Source: Sphingomonas montanisoli
GTDB lineage: Bacteria > Pseudomonadota > Alphaproteobacteria > Sphingomonadales > Sphingomonadaceae
NCBI RefSeq assembly: GCF_008274695.1
Contig: NZ_VTOU01000001.1
Span: 248,001-312,000, forward strand
Reading direction: 5' to 3'
DNA length: 64,000 nt
The translations under genes and the position numbers were made by a program. The notes beneath the pieces were generated by a model. That model was given only the letters and a program-made list of their open reading frames with translations. It did no database searches and had not been told where the DNA came from. The stretch's first letter is position 1; each line of letters opens with the position of its first letter. Below, piece after piece: positions 52,264 to 62,400 of the stretch.

Positions 52264-53676
52264 ATGGCGAACAAGGCGTCTGACGTCCTGAAGATGATCA
52301 AGGATCAGGAGATCGAGTGGGTCGATCTTCGTTTCACCGATCCCAAGGGCAAGTGGCAGCACCTGACGATGGTCTCGAGCGTCGTCGGCGAAGACGAGCT
52401 CAACGAAGGCTTCATGTTCGACGGTTCGTCGATCGAAGGCTGGAAGGCCATCAACGAATCGGACATGGTCCTGAAGCCCGATCTGGACGCGGTGTGGACC
52501 GATCCTTTCTCGGCAACCCCGATGCTGATCCTGGTCTGCGACATCGTCGAGCCTTCGACCGGTGAGCTTTATGCCCGCGATCCGCGTTCGTGCGCCAAGC
52601 GCGCCGAAGCCTATGTGAAGACGCTGGGTATCGGCGACACGATCTACGTCGGGCCGGAAGCCGAATTTTTCATGTTCGACGACGTGCGCTTCGACAACAC
52701 CTACAGCTCGTCCTACTACCACATCGACGACATCGAGCTGCCGACCAACACCGGCAAGGAATATGAAGGCGGCAACCTCGCCCATCGTCCGCGCGCGAAG
52801 GGTGGCTACTTCCCGGTCGCGCCGGTCGACTCGGCCGTCGACATCCGGGCCGAGATGGTCACGACCATGCTCGAAATGGGCCTGCCCTGCGACAAGCATC
52901 ACCACGAAGTCGCCGCCGCTCAGCACGAGCTCGGCCTCACCTTCGGCACGCTCGTCCAGACGGCCGATCGCATGCAGATCTATAAGTATGTCGTGTGGCA
53001 GGTCGCTCAGGCCTACGGCAAGACCGTGACCTTCATGCCGAAACCGATCGCCAAGGATAACGGCTCGGGCATGCACACCCACATGTCGATCTGGGACAAG
53101 GGCAACCCCCTGTTCGCCGGCAACGGCTATGCCGGTCTGTCCGACATGTGCCTGTACTTCATCGGCGGCGTCATCAAGCACGCCAAGGCGCTCAACGCCT
53201 TCACCAACCCGACCACCAACAGCTACAAGCGCCTGGTACCGGGTTACGAAGCCCCCGTGCTGCTCGCTTATTCCGCGCGCAACCGCTCGGCTTCGTGCCG
53301 CATCCCTTATGGTGCGGGCGCCAAGGCGAAGCGCGTCGAGTTCCGCTTCCCCGACGCGATGGCCAATCCGTATCTCTGCTATGCAGCGCTGCTGATGGCT
53401 GGCCTCGACGGCATCGAGAACAAGATCCATCCCGGCGACGCGATGGACAAGAACCTCTACGATCTGCCGCCGGAAGAGCTGAAGGAAATCCCGACGGTCT
53501 GCGGTTCGCTCCGCGAAGCGCTGAACAGCCTGGAAGCCGATCATGCCTTCCTCACCAAGGGCGGCGTGTTCACCGAGGACCAGATCGAGAGCTATATCGA
53601 GCTCAAGTGGCCGGAAGTCGCCCGCTGGGAAATGACGCCGAGCCCGGTCGAATTCGACATGTACTATTCGAGCTGA
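52264..53676 (+). CDS. glnA: Glutamine synthetase type I
   Basis: A 470-aa GS-I that makes glutamine from glutamate and ammonia with ATP. Metal and substrate regions are [52 protein letters not shown] and [29 protein letters not shown] near residue 400 is the adenylylation tyrosine region, so the enzyme is of the adenylylated beta subtype. The start is ATG 52264 with GGGGAAGG upstream. It forms an operon with glnB and ends at a strong terminator. Confidence 0.97.
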   Translation: MANKASDVLKMIKDQEIEWVDLRFTDPKGKWQHLTMVSSVVGEDELNEGFMFDGSSIEGWKAINESDMVLKPDLDAVWTDPFSATPMLILVCDIVEPSTGELYARDPRSCAKRAEAYVKTLGIGDTIYVGPEAEFFMFDDVRFDNTYSSSYYHIDDIELPTNTGKEYEGGNLAHRPRAKGGYFPVAPVDSAVDIRAEMVTTMLEMGLPCDKHHHEVAAAQHELGLTFGTLVQTADRMQIYKYVVWQVAQAYGKTVTFMPKPIAKDNGSGMHTHMSIWDKGNPLFAGNGYAGLSDMCLYFIGGVIKHAKALNAFTNPTTNSYKRLVPGYEAPVLLAYSARNRSASCRIPYGAGAKAKRVEFRFPDAMANPYLCYAALLMAGLDGIENKIHPGDAMDKNLYDLPPEELKEIPTVCGSLREALNSLEADHAFLTKGGVFTEDQIESYIELKWPEVARWEMTPSPVEFDMYYSS

Positions 53677-53698
53677 TCCCTCACCGGATCGAAGAGAA

Positions 53699-53733
53699 GG
53701 GGCGTCCCGGCCATGCCGGGGCGCCCTTTTCTT
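53699..53733 (+). terminator. Rho-independent terminator after glnA
   Basis: GGGGCGTCCCGGC and GCCGGGGCGCCC form a long GC-rich stem around CAT, followed by CTTTTCTTTT. It lies 23 nt beyond the glnA stop. Confidence 0.85.
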
Positions 53734-53743
53734 TTGTCTTTCA

Positions 53744-53857
53744 TCCTCCCTCTGGCGGGGGAGGTGGCGACGGAGGGGGAGGATGCGGAACCTCCTATTG
53801 GCCGCCGCCCTCCCACTCCGTCAGCTTACGCCGACACCTCCCCCTGGCGGGGGAGGA
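53744..53857. repeat. GC-rich extragenic palindrome (TCCTCCC type), copy 2
   Basis: Begins TCCTCCCTCTGGCGGGGGAG and ends with CACCTCCCCCTGGCGGGGGA; the two ends and the inner GACGGAGG/CACTCCGTC segments pair. It occupies the convergent gap between glnA and the epoxide hydrolase gene and is related in design to the unit at 45653. Confidence 0.65.
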
Positions 53858-53861
53858 TCAG

Positions 53862-55013
53862 TCAGGCGCGAAACATCCCAAAGAACGTCCGCATCTCCTC
53901 CACGAACAGCCCCGGCTCCTGCAGCGCCGCGAAATGGCCGCCCTTCGGCGGTTCGCTCCAATAGACGAGGTTACCCATGTGCCTCTCCATCCAGCGGCGC
54001 GAAGCGTGGCGGGTTTCGCCCTGGAACGCCGAATAGCCCGCCGGTATCGGAACGCCGACCGGCATCTGATAGGGCGAATGACGCAGTTCCCAGTAAAGCC
54101 GCGCCGACGATGCCGCGGTCGCGGTCAGCCAGTAGAGCGTGATGTTGTCGAGCAGGTCGTCGATCGCGAACACGTTAAGCGGATCGCCATCGCAGTCGGT
54201 CGTCCAGTCGCGGAACTTCTCGTAGATCCACGCCGCCTGCCCCACCGGCGAGTCGGTCAGCGCGTAACCGATCGTCTGCGGCCGGGTCGATTGCTCCATC
54301 ATGTAGCCACGCAGCCACATGTCGCCCTGTGCGCGTTGCGCCAAATAGCGCTTCTCGTCCTCGTCGGCGTTGGCGATATCCTCTGCGGTGGGGATCGTGA
54401 AGGCCAGGTTCGAGTGGTAGGCGACCAGCCCCGGCGCCGCATCGCCCGCCATCTGGAGCGTGATCGACGCGCCATAATCGCCGCCCTGCGCGACATAGCG
54501 ATCATAACCGAGCCGTCGCATCAGTTCGGCCCACGCCTTCGCCGTCTTGGCGATGCTCCAGCCATGTTCAGCCGGCTTGCCGGAGAAGGCGAAACCGGGA
54601 CAGGACGGCAGGATCAGGTGAAATGCATCCTCCGCCTTCCCGCCATGCGCGACCGGATCGACCAGCGGGCCGATGACATGAACGAACTCGAGCACCGAAC
54701 CCGGCCAGCCATGCGTCATGATAAGCGGCAGCGCATTTTCGTGCTTCGACCGGATGTGGAGGAAGTGGATATCGAGCCCGTCGATCGTGGTGATGTGCTG
54801 CCCCCACCCGTTGAGCATCGCCTCGCACCGGCGCCAGTCGTAATTCTCCGCCCAATGCTTCACGAGCCGCTGCATGTCGGCGATCGGTACGCCCTGCTTC
54901 CACTCGCCGATCGTCTCGGCCTCGGGCCAGCGCGCATGGCGCAGGCGGCTGCGCAGATCGTCCAACTCGCTCTGCGCTATTTCGGTGTGAAACGGCCTGA
55001 TCGTCTCGTCCAT
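53862..55013 (-). CDS. Epoxide hydrolase (EHN/alpha-beta hydrolase fold)
   Basis: A 383-aa protein with the N-terminal EHN segment (FHTEIAQSELDDLRSRLRHA) typical of microsomal-type epoxide hydrolases and then the alpha/beta-hydrolase core. The oxyanion motif is MTHGWPGSVLEF, the nucleophile Asp is in AQGGDYGASI and the catalytic His in PKGGHFAALQEP. It opens epoxides to diols by a covalent ester intermediate. It may detoxify epoxides or process hydrophobic substrates; neighbours do not say which. Confidence 0.92.
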   Translation of the reverse strand: MDETIRPFHTEIAQSELDDLRSRLRHARWPEAETIGEWKQGVPIADMQRLVKHWAENYDWRRCEAMLNGWGQHITTIDGLDIHFLHIRSKHENALPLIMTHGWPGSVLEFVHVIGPLVDPVAHGGKAEDAFHLILPSCPGFAFSGKPAEHGWSIAKTAKAWAELMRRLGYDRYVAQGGDYGASITLQMAGDAAPGLVAYHSNLAFTIPTAEDIANADEDEKRYLAQRAQGDMWLRGYMMEQSTRPQTIGYALTDSPVGQAAWIYEKFRDWTTDCDGDPLNVFAIDDLLDNITLYWLTATAASSARLYWELRHSPYQMPVGVPIPAGYSAFQGETRHASRRWMERHMGNLVYWSEPPKGGHFAALQEPGLFVEEMRTFFGMFRA

Positions 55014-55070
55014 TCATCCTCTCCTTTATTTTGCCGGAGAGACTGGCGGACATTCGTTTCGGCCGGAAGT

Positions 55071-56291
55071 CTATTCGTTGCTCGTTCGGTGGACAAACAC
55101 ACCCACGCCGGATGCCGCGAGCAGAACGGCCGCCGCAATCCCGAACGCCGCCCAGGGATGCGTCGTGATCGTCATCGCATAGATCCAGCCGAAGAAGATC
55201 GGCGATCCGATCCCGGCAATCGCGCCGACGCTGTTGTTCGCGCCCTGCAACTGCCCCTGCTCGCGCTCCGAAACGCGCCGCGTCATCATCGCCTGGATCG
55301 TCGGCATGGCGAGCCCCCAGGCCGCGTTGGGGATCAGCGCGAGCGCAAACATCAGCGGGCTCTGCGCGAAAGCGATCATCGCAAGGCCGAAGGCGCCGCC
55401 GAACAGGCCGAGCAGCATCGTCACCCGGTCGCCCAGCCGCTTCGTCACCGGCCCGACCACCAGCCCCTGCACGACCATATCGAGCACTCCTGCCCCCGCC
55501 AGCAGCAGGCCGACGCCGAGCGTGCCGATCCCGTAGCGATGATCGGCGTACAGCACATAGACCGCCGCAAAGACGTGGTGCGAGAAATAGACGAGGAAGT
55601 TGACCGTCGCGAGGCTCGCCAGCTCGGGATGCGACCGCAGCAGGGTCAGCGCGCCGACCGGGTTGGCCCGCCGCCACGAAAACGCCATCCGCCGGTCCTT
55701 CGGCAGCGATTCCGGCAACACGAGCAGCCCGTAGAGGAAGGCGATCGCCGACAAAGCCGCCGCTGTCCAGAACGGCACGCGCGGCCCGAAGACGCCGAGC
55801 ATTCCGCCCAGCGCCGGCCCGATCACGAAGCCCGCGCCGAACGCCGCGCCGATCAGGCCATAGGCCCGCGCGCGTCCCTCGGGCGGGGTGATGTCGGCCA
55901 TATAGGCGTTGACGGCGGTGAAGCTCGACGATGTGACGCCGCCGATGATCCGCCCGATCACCAGCCATGCCATGCTGGGCGCCATCGCCATCATCACCCA
56001 GTCCGCGGCGAGGCCCGCGGTCGAGATCAGGATCACCGGGCGCCGCCCGAAACGATCGGACAGCGATCCGATCAGCGGCGAGCAGACGAACTGCATCATC
56101 GCCCATAAGGCGACCAGCACCCCGTTCCACTCGCCCGCCGCCGCGTTCGATCCGGCAAATTCGGTGATCAATGTCGGCAGGACGGGGATGACGAGCCCCA
56201 TCGCCATCACGTCGAACATCGCGGTGATAAGAATGAAGGCGATCGCCGCGCGGTTCTCGCGCGGGGGCGTGGGGATGCTGCTGGACGGCAT
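55071..56291 (-). CDS. MFS transporter, TetA-like drug:H+ antiporter
   Basis: A 406-aa protein with 12 helices. Motif A is GSLSDRFGRRPVILISTAG, motif C region GAGFVIGPALGGMLG, and helix 1 contains MAMGLVIPVLPTLITEF. It is clearly related to the transporter at 46796 (shared ADITPPE-R-AR-YGL segment). The start used is ATG 56291 (MPSSSIPTPP); ATG 56327 is in frame. It is divergent from the Bcr-type MFS gene. Confidence 0.88.
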   Translation of the reverse strand: MPSSSIPTPPRENRAAIAFILITAMFDVMAMGLVIPVLPTLITEFAGSNAAAGEWNGVLVALWAMMQFVCSPLIGSLSDRFGRRPVILISTAGLAADWVMMAMAPSMAWLVIGRIIGGVTSSSFTAVNAYMADITPPEGRARAYGLIGAAFGAGFVIGPALGGMLGVFGPRVPFWTAAALSAIAFLYGLLVLPESLPKDRRMAFSWRRANPVGALTLLRSHPELASLATVNFLVYFSHHVFAAVYVLYADHRYGIGTLGVGLLLAGAGVLDMVVQGLVVGPVTKRLGDRVTMLLGLFGGAFGLAMIAFAQSPLMFALALIPNAAWGLAMPTIQAMMTRRVSEREQGQLQGANNSVGAIAGIGSPIFFGWIYAMTITTHPWAAFGIAAAVLLAASGVGVFVHRTSNE

Positions 56292-56467
56292 TCGCAGCGG
56301 TCTAAGCGCGAAATATGACGGCGGCAACGGTTGCCCAAAAGCCGGTTAACGGCTAGATAGTGCGCGTCCGCTCCGCCGGACCGCCGGCGGCCCCCACATC
56401 ACCGAAGCTGCGTTCGCGCCGATCCGCGCGTCACGCCACCGTCACTTGTCCGCGTCAGGAACTGCCC

Positions 56468-57715
56468 GTGCATTCGCCTGCCCCTCCCAAACAAGCCACG
56501 CCCCACCCCGGCATCCATTTCCGCGAGTTCGTCGCGATGATGGCGATGGTCATGGCGGTGAACGCGCTGGGCGTCGACATGATGCTCCCCGCCTTGCCGG
56601 CGATCAGCGCCGATCTCGGCGTCACCGTGGAAAATCACCGCCAATGGGTGATCGCCATCTACATGGCCGGCTTTTCGGTGATGCAGCTCGTTTATGGCCC
56701 GCTGGCCGATCGCTTTGGCCGACGGCCGATCCTGATCGCCACGATCGCGGTCTATGCGGCCATGAGCCTGATCGCCTCGGTGGCGGCCAGCTTCACCTTG
56801 TTGCTTGTGGCGCGGCTGCTTCAGGGCATGGCATCGGCATCGACCCGCGTTCTTTCGGTTTCGGTCGTGCGTGACTGTTATGGCGGGCGCACGATGGCGC
56901 GGGTCATGTCGCTGTGCACGATGGTGTTCCTCGCGGTGCCCATCCTCGCCCCATCGCTCGGCCAGCTCGTCCTGCTGATCGCGCCGTGGCGCGGCATCTT
57001 CTACGCGCTCGCCGCCTTCAGCGGCCTCGTCGCTTTGTGGGTCGCGCTGCGCCTTCCAGAAACGCTCCATCCGGAGGATCGCCGCGCGATCACCGTCGCC
57101 TCGATCGCATCTGCGATGAAGCACACGCTCACCAACCGCTATTCGCTTGGCTACACCCTGTGCATCGCCTGCATGTTCTCGTGCATCATGAGCTTCATCA
57201 ACAGCGCCGAGCAGGTGTTCGTCGACGTGTTCGACGTCGAGCAGGTCTTCCCGCTGATCTTCGCGGGCATCGCCGGTACGATGGCGCTGGCGGCGTTGAT
57301 CAATTCGCGCATCGTCGAGCGTTACGGAATGCGCAAGGTCTCGCACAGCGCGCTGCTGGGCATGCTCGCGATCAACCTCGTCCACCTTGCGACCATCGTC
57401 GCTGGTCATGAAACGGTCGTCACCTTCGCGATCCTGCAGGGCATGATGATGTTCTGCTTCAACCTGACCGGATCGAACTTCAACGCGATGGCGATGGAGC
57501 CGATGGCGCATATCGCCGGCACGGCATCGTCGGTGCAGGGCTTCCTGTCGACGGTCCTCGGCGTGATCGCGGGTTTCTTCGTCGGGCAGGCTTTCGACGG
57601 CACCACCCTGCCCCTCGTCCTGGGCTTTACCGGCGCCGCCGCGACCGCGCTCGTCATCGTCCTGATCGTCGAGCGCGGCCGCCTGTTCCACGGCCACATC
57701 GCGAACCGGGTCTAG
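56468..57715 (+). CDS. MFS transporter, Bcr/CflA drug-resistance family
   Basis: A 415-aa, 12-helix protein of the Bcr/CflA subgroup. FVAMMAMVMAVNALGVDMML and PALPAISADLGV open the first helix and loop, motif A is GPLADRFGRRPILIATIAV, and RLLQGMASASTRVLSVSVVR is subgroup-specific. The substrate is unknown. The start is GTG 56468 with CAGGA 7 nt upstream. It converges on the nitroreductase with overlapping stop codons (CTAG). Confidence 0.88.
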   Translation: MHSPAPPKQATPHPGIHFREFVAMMAMVMAVNALGVDMMLPALPAISADLGVTVENHRQWVIAIYMAGFSVMQLVYGPLADRFGRRPILIATIAVYAAMSLIASVAASFTLLLVARLLQGMASASTRVLSVSVVRDCYGGRTMARVMSLCTMVFLAVPILAPSLGQLVLLIAPWRGIFYALAAFSGLVALWVALRLPETLHPEDRRAITVASIASAMKHTLTNRYSLGYTLCIACMFSCIMSFINSAEQVFVDVFDVEQVFPLIFAGIAGTMALAALINSRIVERYGMRKVSHSALLGMLAINLVHLATIVAGHETVVTFAILQGMMMFCFNLTGSNFNAMAMEPMAHIAGTASSVQGFLSTVLGVIAGFFVGQAFDGTTLPLVLGFTGAAATALVIVLIVERGRLFHGHIANRV

Positions 57716-58374
57716 AATCCTTCAAAGCGGATATTCTCGTCCAGCGGCACGCGCTCGCGTTCGAAATTGTTCGCGGGTGATGCCGGGTCGCGGTGGCCGA
57801 TCGCGATCCCGCAGAACAGCAAAGTGCCGTCCGACAGGCCGAGATGGTCTTTGATGCTGCGGCCATAGACGCCCATATATTCCTGTGCGCAGCTATCGAG
57901 CCCTTCGCCGCGCAGCAGCAGCATGATCGTCTGCAGCCACATGCCCGTGTCGGACCATTGCGCTTCCTTCATCGCCTTGGGGAAGTGGCAGAGCAGCAGC
58001 ACCGGCGCGCCGAACGAGACCATGTTGGCGCGCGCGAACGCCTCGCGATTGTCCTTCTCGCCCCGACCGCTCCCCATCGATCCATAGAGATGGCGGCCGA
58101 GCACGGAGAGGCGCGCATGATATTTCGGATCGATCGCGCTGGGCGCCGAAAAGTCATATTCCGGCGGATCGTCGCGCTCGCTGACCGACAGCCGGTCCTG
58201 CAATGCCTTGAGCGGCGCGCCGGTCAGCACAATCGCCTCCCACGGCTGATAATTGCAGCCCGAAGGCGCCATCCGCGCCTGATCCAGCACGCGCTTTATC
58301 GTCTCCAGCGGCACCGGTGTATCGAGAAACGCGCGGACGGATCGGCGCGTGGCCACGGCTTCAGCGACGTTCAT
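57712..58374 (-). CDS. Nitroreductase-family FMN oxidoreductase
   Basis: A 220-aa flavoprotein: TRRSVRAFLDTPVPLETIKR and LDQARMAPSGCNYQPWEAIV bind FMN, and the C-terminal FCGIAIGHRDPASPANN is typical of the group. These enzymes reduce nitroaromatics, quinones or enones with NAD(P)H. The physiological substrate is unknown. It shares the CTAG stop palindrome with the convergent MFS gene. Confidence 0.9.
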   Translation of the reverse strand: MNVAEAVATRRSVRAFLDTPVPLETIKRVLDQARMAPSGCNYQPWEAIVLTGAPLKALQDRLSVSERDDPPEYDFSAPSAIDPKYHARLSVLGRHLYGSMGSGRGEKDNREAFARANMVSFGAPVLLLCHFPKAMKEAQWSDTGMWLQTIMLLLRGEGLDSCAQEYMGVYGRSIKDHLGLSDGTLLFCGIAIGHRDPASPANNFERERVPLDENIRFEGF

Positions 58375-58438
58375 TCATTCCCCCGATCGTCTTGTCACGG
58401 CCAAGAGACAGGAGGGGCAACATGAGGTCAAGCGGTCG

Positions 58439-59110
58439 TCAGGTGCCCAGGATCACGAAACTGATCACGCTGTTGATCAGCGACGCCAACAACCACGTGC
58501 CGAGTGCCGATCGAAAGGCCGCGAACCAGCTCATCCGAGCGTGCGAATGGAGCCAGACCGTTTCGATCCACAGATACCAGACGACCGCACCGATCACGAG
58601 GAAGGCTCCGGCGAGCGCGACCCAGTGGACATGGGCACGCGCGATAATCGTGCCGACCCCGATCGCGAACGCCGCCGGCGCAGCCACGAAGCATTGCGCG
58701 AAGAACGGCTTGCGCAGCGTCTCGCGATTGAGCGCCGCGCCCTGCCGCTGCAAACGGCGCAGCGCGAACATCAGCGGATAGATCGCGAACAGGATCGACC
58801 GCAGGATCAGCAAATTCTGATCCGATGCCATGATCTGTCGGCCGAGCGGCGACGCCACGTGCGGCAACGCCTGATGCGACGCGATCTCGACCGCGTGTGA
58901 CAGCAATATCGTCAGCATCAGGAACAACGGCGGGCTCAGCGTGTCCGCGAAGCGATCCTCCAGCGGATCGTTCAGTTCGCGATCCGAATAGCGCAGCATC
59001 TGGACCGGATGGCGGATCGATCGCCACATCGTGCGTGGGTAGAAGATCAGCCACGTCATCACTTCGTAGAGGAATCCCTCCAGCGACTGCAGGATGCGCA
59101 TGAAGTCCAT
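58439..59110 (-). CDS. Polytopic membrane protein, unknown function
   Basis: A 223-aa protein with four to five helices after an amphipathic start (MDFMRILQSLEGFLYEVMTW). ADTLSPPLFLMLTILLSHAV and FAIYPLMFALRRLQRQG are recognisable but not assignable to a named family by eye. AGAGGGG overlapping the upstream stop is its ribosome-binding site, so translation is coupled to the 92-aa membrane protein. The two probably act together. Confidence 0.75.
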   Translation of the reverse strand: MDFMRILQSLEGFLYEVMTWLIFYPRTMWRSIRHPVQMLRYSDRELNDPLEDRFADTLSPPLFLMLTILLSHAVEIASHQALPHVASPLGRQIMASDQNLLILRSILFAIYPLMFALRRLQRQGAALNRETLRKPFFAQCFVAAPAAFAIGVGTIIARAHVHWVALAGAFLVIGAVVWYLWIETVWLHSHARMSWFAAFRSALGTWLLASLINSVISFVILGT

Positions 59111-59113
59111 CGC

Positions 59114-59392
59114 TCAGCCCCTCTTCGCCGCGCCCAGCAGCTTTGCGACACCCAGCACGATCGCCCCGTTCGCCGCCATGCCGATGACGAGCAGCGGCAC
59201 CGCTATCCACGGCGAGCCGACGCCGAACGTGCCCAGCATCATGCTCCACGGCATAGCCAGCAGGATCGCGTAGATCGCCGCCAGGCCATCGCCATCGCCG
59301 CCCAACCATCCGCTCGCCGATATCGGTATCAGCGCGAGCGCCAATATGCACAGGATCGCGTAGACTATCAGGAGACACCATATTGCCTTCAT
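59114..59392 (-). CDS. Small membrane protein (92 aa), unknown function
   Basis: Three hydrophobic segments: CLLIVYAILCILALALIPIS, IYAILLAMPWSMMLGTF and the C-terminal VIGMAANGAIVLGVAKLLG. The start is ATG 59392 with AAGGGAG 6 nt upstream. It lies 18 nt after tamB and 3 nt before the next membrane protein gene, so both may be transcribed with tamA-tamB. No family recognised. Confidence 0.7.
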   Translation of the reverse strand: MKAIWCLLIVYAILCILALALIPISASGWLGGDGDGLAAIYAILLAMPWSMMLGTFGVGSPWIAVPLLVIGMAANGAIVLGVAKLLGAAKRG

Positions 59393-59410
59393 GTGCGCTC
59401 CCTTCGCCGA

Positions 59411-62400
59411 TCAATAATCCTTCGACACGCGCACGCTGGCACTCTGGCGACCGATCGTCGAGATGCTCGACAGCAGCGACAGCCAGCGCGTGATCTGAAA
59501 CTCGACCCGCGTCGCCGAATAGCCGGCGCCGTCGCTGATCACCTCGACGAACGTCTTGCGCCCGATATATTTTCCGACCGACAGCGACGTCCCCTGCCCC
59601 GTCGTCGGATCGGCGGGCAGGATGCGCAGGCGATCGAGCCCGGTCGCGCGGCGCACCGCGTTGATCGGATCGAGCCCCCCGCCACTGCTGCGCAGCGAAT
59701 TGACGGCGGCCGCCAGCTGGAGCGCCTCGGGCGCCGACAGGTTGGTGATCGACGTGCCGAACAACAGGCGCGACAGCAGCTCGTCCTCCGGCAGCGACGG
59801 AACCGAGGTGAAGTTGATCTCCGGGCGCAGGCCCGTGCCCGTCACGCTGATCGTCGCGCTGACGCCGTTGATGTTCGCCTTGGCGACGATATCGAGCACC
59901 GGATCGGGCGGCGCCTGCCCCAGGAATCGGATCGAACCGCGATCCAGATCGAAGCGGCGGCCGGCAAATTCATAGCCGCCGCGGACCAGATCGGCGCGCC
60001 CTGTGATCGCTGGATTGTCGATCTGGCCGCCGATCGTGACGTTCGCGCGCCATTCGCTGTCGAGGCCGAGACCGGTGACCATCAGCTGGTTGCGCGCATC
60101 GGCCTTGATATCGAGCTTCCACGGCGCCGGGGGTGCGACATCGTCGATCCCCGCATCGGCGCGGTTGAGTTCGGTCGTCTTGATATGCGGGATCGCAGCA
60201 ACCGCTGTCGCGCGGCCGAGGCGGAACCGGCTCTTGTTGAGCCTCACGTCGCCCGCGATCGTGCCGCCATTGCCGTTCGAAGTGAGATGCAGCGGTCCGG
60301 TGACGGTCGCGCCGATATCGTCGCGGTTGAGCAGTTGCGCGTTGGTCGCATTGACCTGCACGTCCATCCCGAAGCCGCGCCCACCCGCGAAATCGAACGA
60401 CGCCTTGCCCGCGATCGTACCGCCGCCGCGCGTCTGGCCTGACAATTTGTCGATGAGCAGCTTGGACCCGTCGAAGCGGCCGGCCGCCTGGATATTGTTG
60501 ATGACGGTGCCCGAAACCGCGCTTTCGAGGCGCGCGGCATTGGTCTGTACGGTGCCGCGGATGCGCGGATCGGCGACGGTGCCGCCGACATCCGCGCCGA
60601 TCGCGACCGGCCCCGAAATGTCGATCGTCTCGACCCCGATCAGCCGCCACAAGGTATCGGCGGGGCCGTTATAGCGAAGCTGCCCGAACAGGCCGCCATT
60701 GCGCAGCCGATCGGCCAGCGCGCCGCCCGACGGCAGGTTCGTGATCCGCCCCTGCGCACGGCCGACGACCTTTCCGCCGCTCGACACGATCGCGCGGCCC
60801 GCCGCGCTGTTCGCCGTCAGGACGCCGGCCACCGCGATGTCGGCGGGCCGCGACGACAGTACCAACCCCGATCGCGACATGCCCTTGATGTTCAGGTTGA
60901 CGCGACCCGTTGGCGGCAGGCCATTGCCGGGTGCCCCATAATCGAGCTTGCCCGACGCGGTGCCGCTCAGCCCCAGCTGCGGGAAGATCATGTCGAGCAG
61001 CGACAGCGGCATCGCGCTCATGCTCGCATGGAGTTCATTCGCGCCCCCGCCGAAACGGCCCGCGACATTGGCCTTGCCGCCTGCGAAGCTCAGGCTCGTC
61101 TGGGCAAGCCGCCAGCCCTCGCCCTCTCGGCGCAGCACGGCGGGCGTGTCGATCGCGATCGGGCGGCGATCGATCGTACCGCTGCCATTCAGGGTCATGC
61201 TGTCGGGCGCGAGCGTCAGCGACGTTTCAAACTGGAAGCCGCGACCGCGCTGGCCCGAAACGGTGCTGCGGATCGTGCCGTTGCCGTCCTTCAGCTTGAT
61301 GTCCGCGCGGCCCCGCGCAAGGCTGATCGCGCCCATGCGCAGGCCCACGACGCCCATGCGCCCATCGATCGTCGTTCCCTCCCGATCGAGCAGGATCGTG
61401 CCGTCGAAGCGACCGCGCCCGATATCGATCGGGGTCGCCGCCGCGAAATGCGCACGCTGGGCCAGCAGATGCGGCTCGATCGCCTGCACCCCGCCGCGCA
61501 CCGCGAACAGCATCGGACCAGTCACGGTGCCGCCCGCCAGATCGATGCGCCCGCTAAAGCCTCCCGGATCGGACCGCAGGCTCCCCGAACCTTTCGCCCC
61601 CGACACGTCGATCGCGGCGACCTGTATCGTCGCCGGCTGGTTCGCGGGCAGCAGGATCGCGCCGTTGCTGGTGAACGGCCCCAACATCGATCCGCCACCG
61701 GCCGTATAGCGGAAGCCCTCGGGCGTCGGTTCGAGCTTCACTCCGACATCGGACAGCCCCAGCGGATCGAGCGGTGACACGAGCAGCAGGTCGATCTTCG
61801 GCCGCGAGATATTGCCGTCGAGCGTGAGTTCGAGCGGGCCGTACTGCTTCTGATTGCCCTTGCCCTTGAAGTAGAACGTGCCGTCCCTGCGCCGATAGCC
61901 GCTGCCGGTGATCCGGATCGACGGGGCGGTCAGCACCAGTCCGTCGAAGTGCAAGATCCCGTCCGGCCCACGCCGCATTCGCGTGTCGATCGACGGCAGG
62001 CCGCCCGCCAGATAGCGCAGGAAACTGTTGTCGAAGCGCCGCACCCACGCCCGCCCACGCCCGGCAACCATCGTGCCACCCTTGGCGCCGGGCACGACCT
62101 TCAGTTCGGAATTCACGTCGACGATGCCGAGGCCGGGGATCAGGTAGCGGAGCAGTTTCCCGTTGAGAGCAACGTCGTAATCGCCCGTCCCGAGATCGAG
62201 ATGAAGATCGACAAGCCCGCTCAGCTTGTCCGAACTCAGCTTGAGCTTCCTGCCGACCACCTCCTTTGCGGTGATCTCGAGGATGCCGTCGACCTTGAGA
62301 TTGCCAAGTATGCCCCCCGCAATATCCCCGATCCCGGTCACGCGCCGCGCGGTCAGGCGCACCGGCAGTTTCACGGGCGCGGGGGAGAGCTTCCCCTTTC

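Noticed and set aside
53148-56108. A 986-codon plus-strand frame through glnA 3' end, epoxide hydrolase and MFS genes
   Set aside because: It crosses three genes with clear families and a terminator, and its composition is that of a shadow frame.
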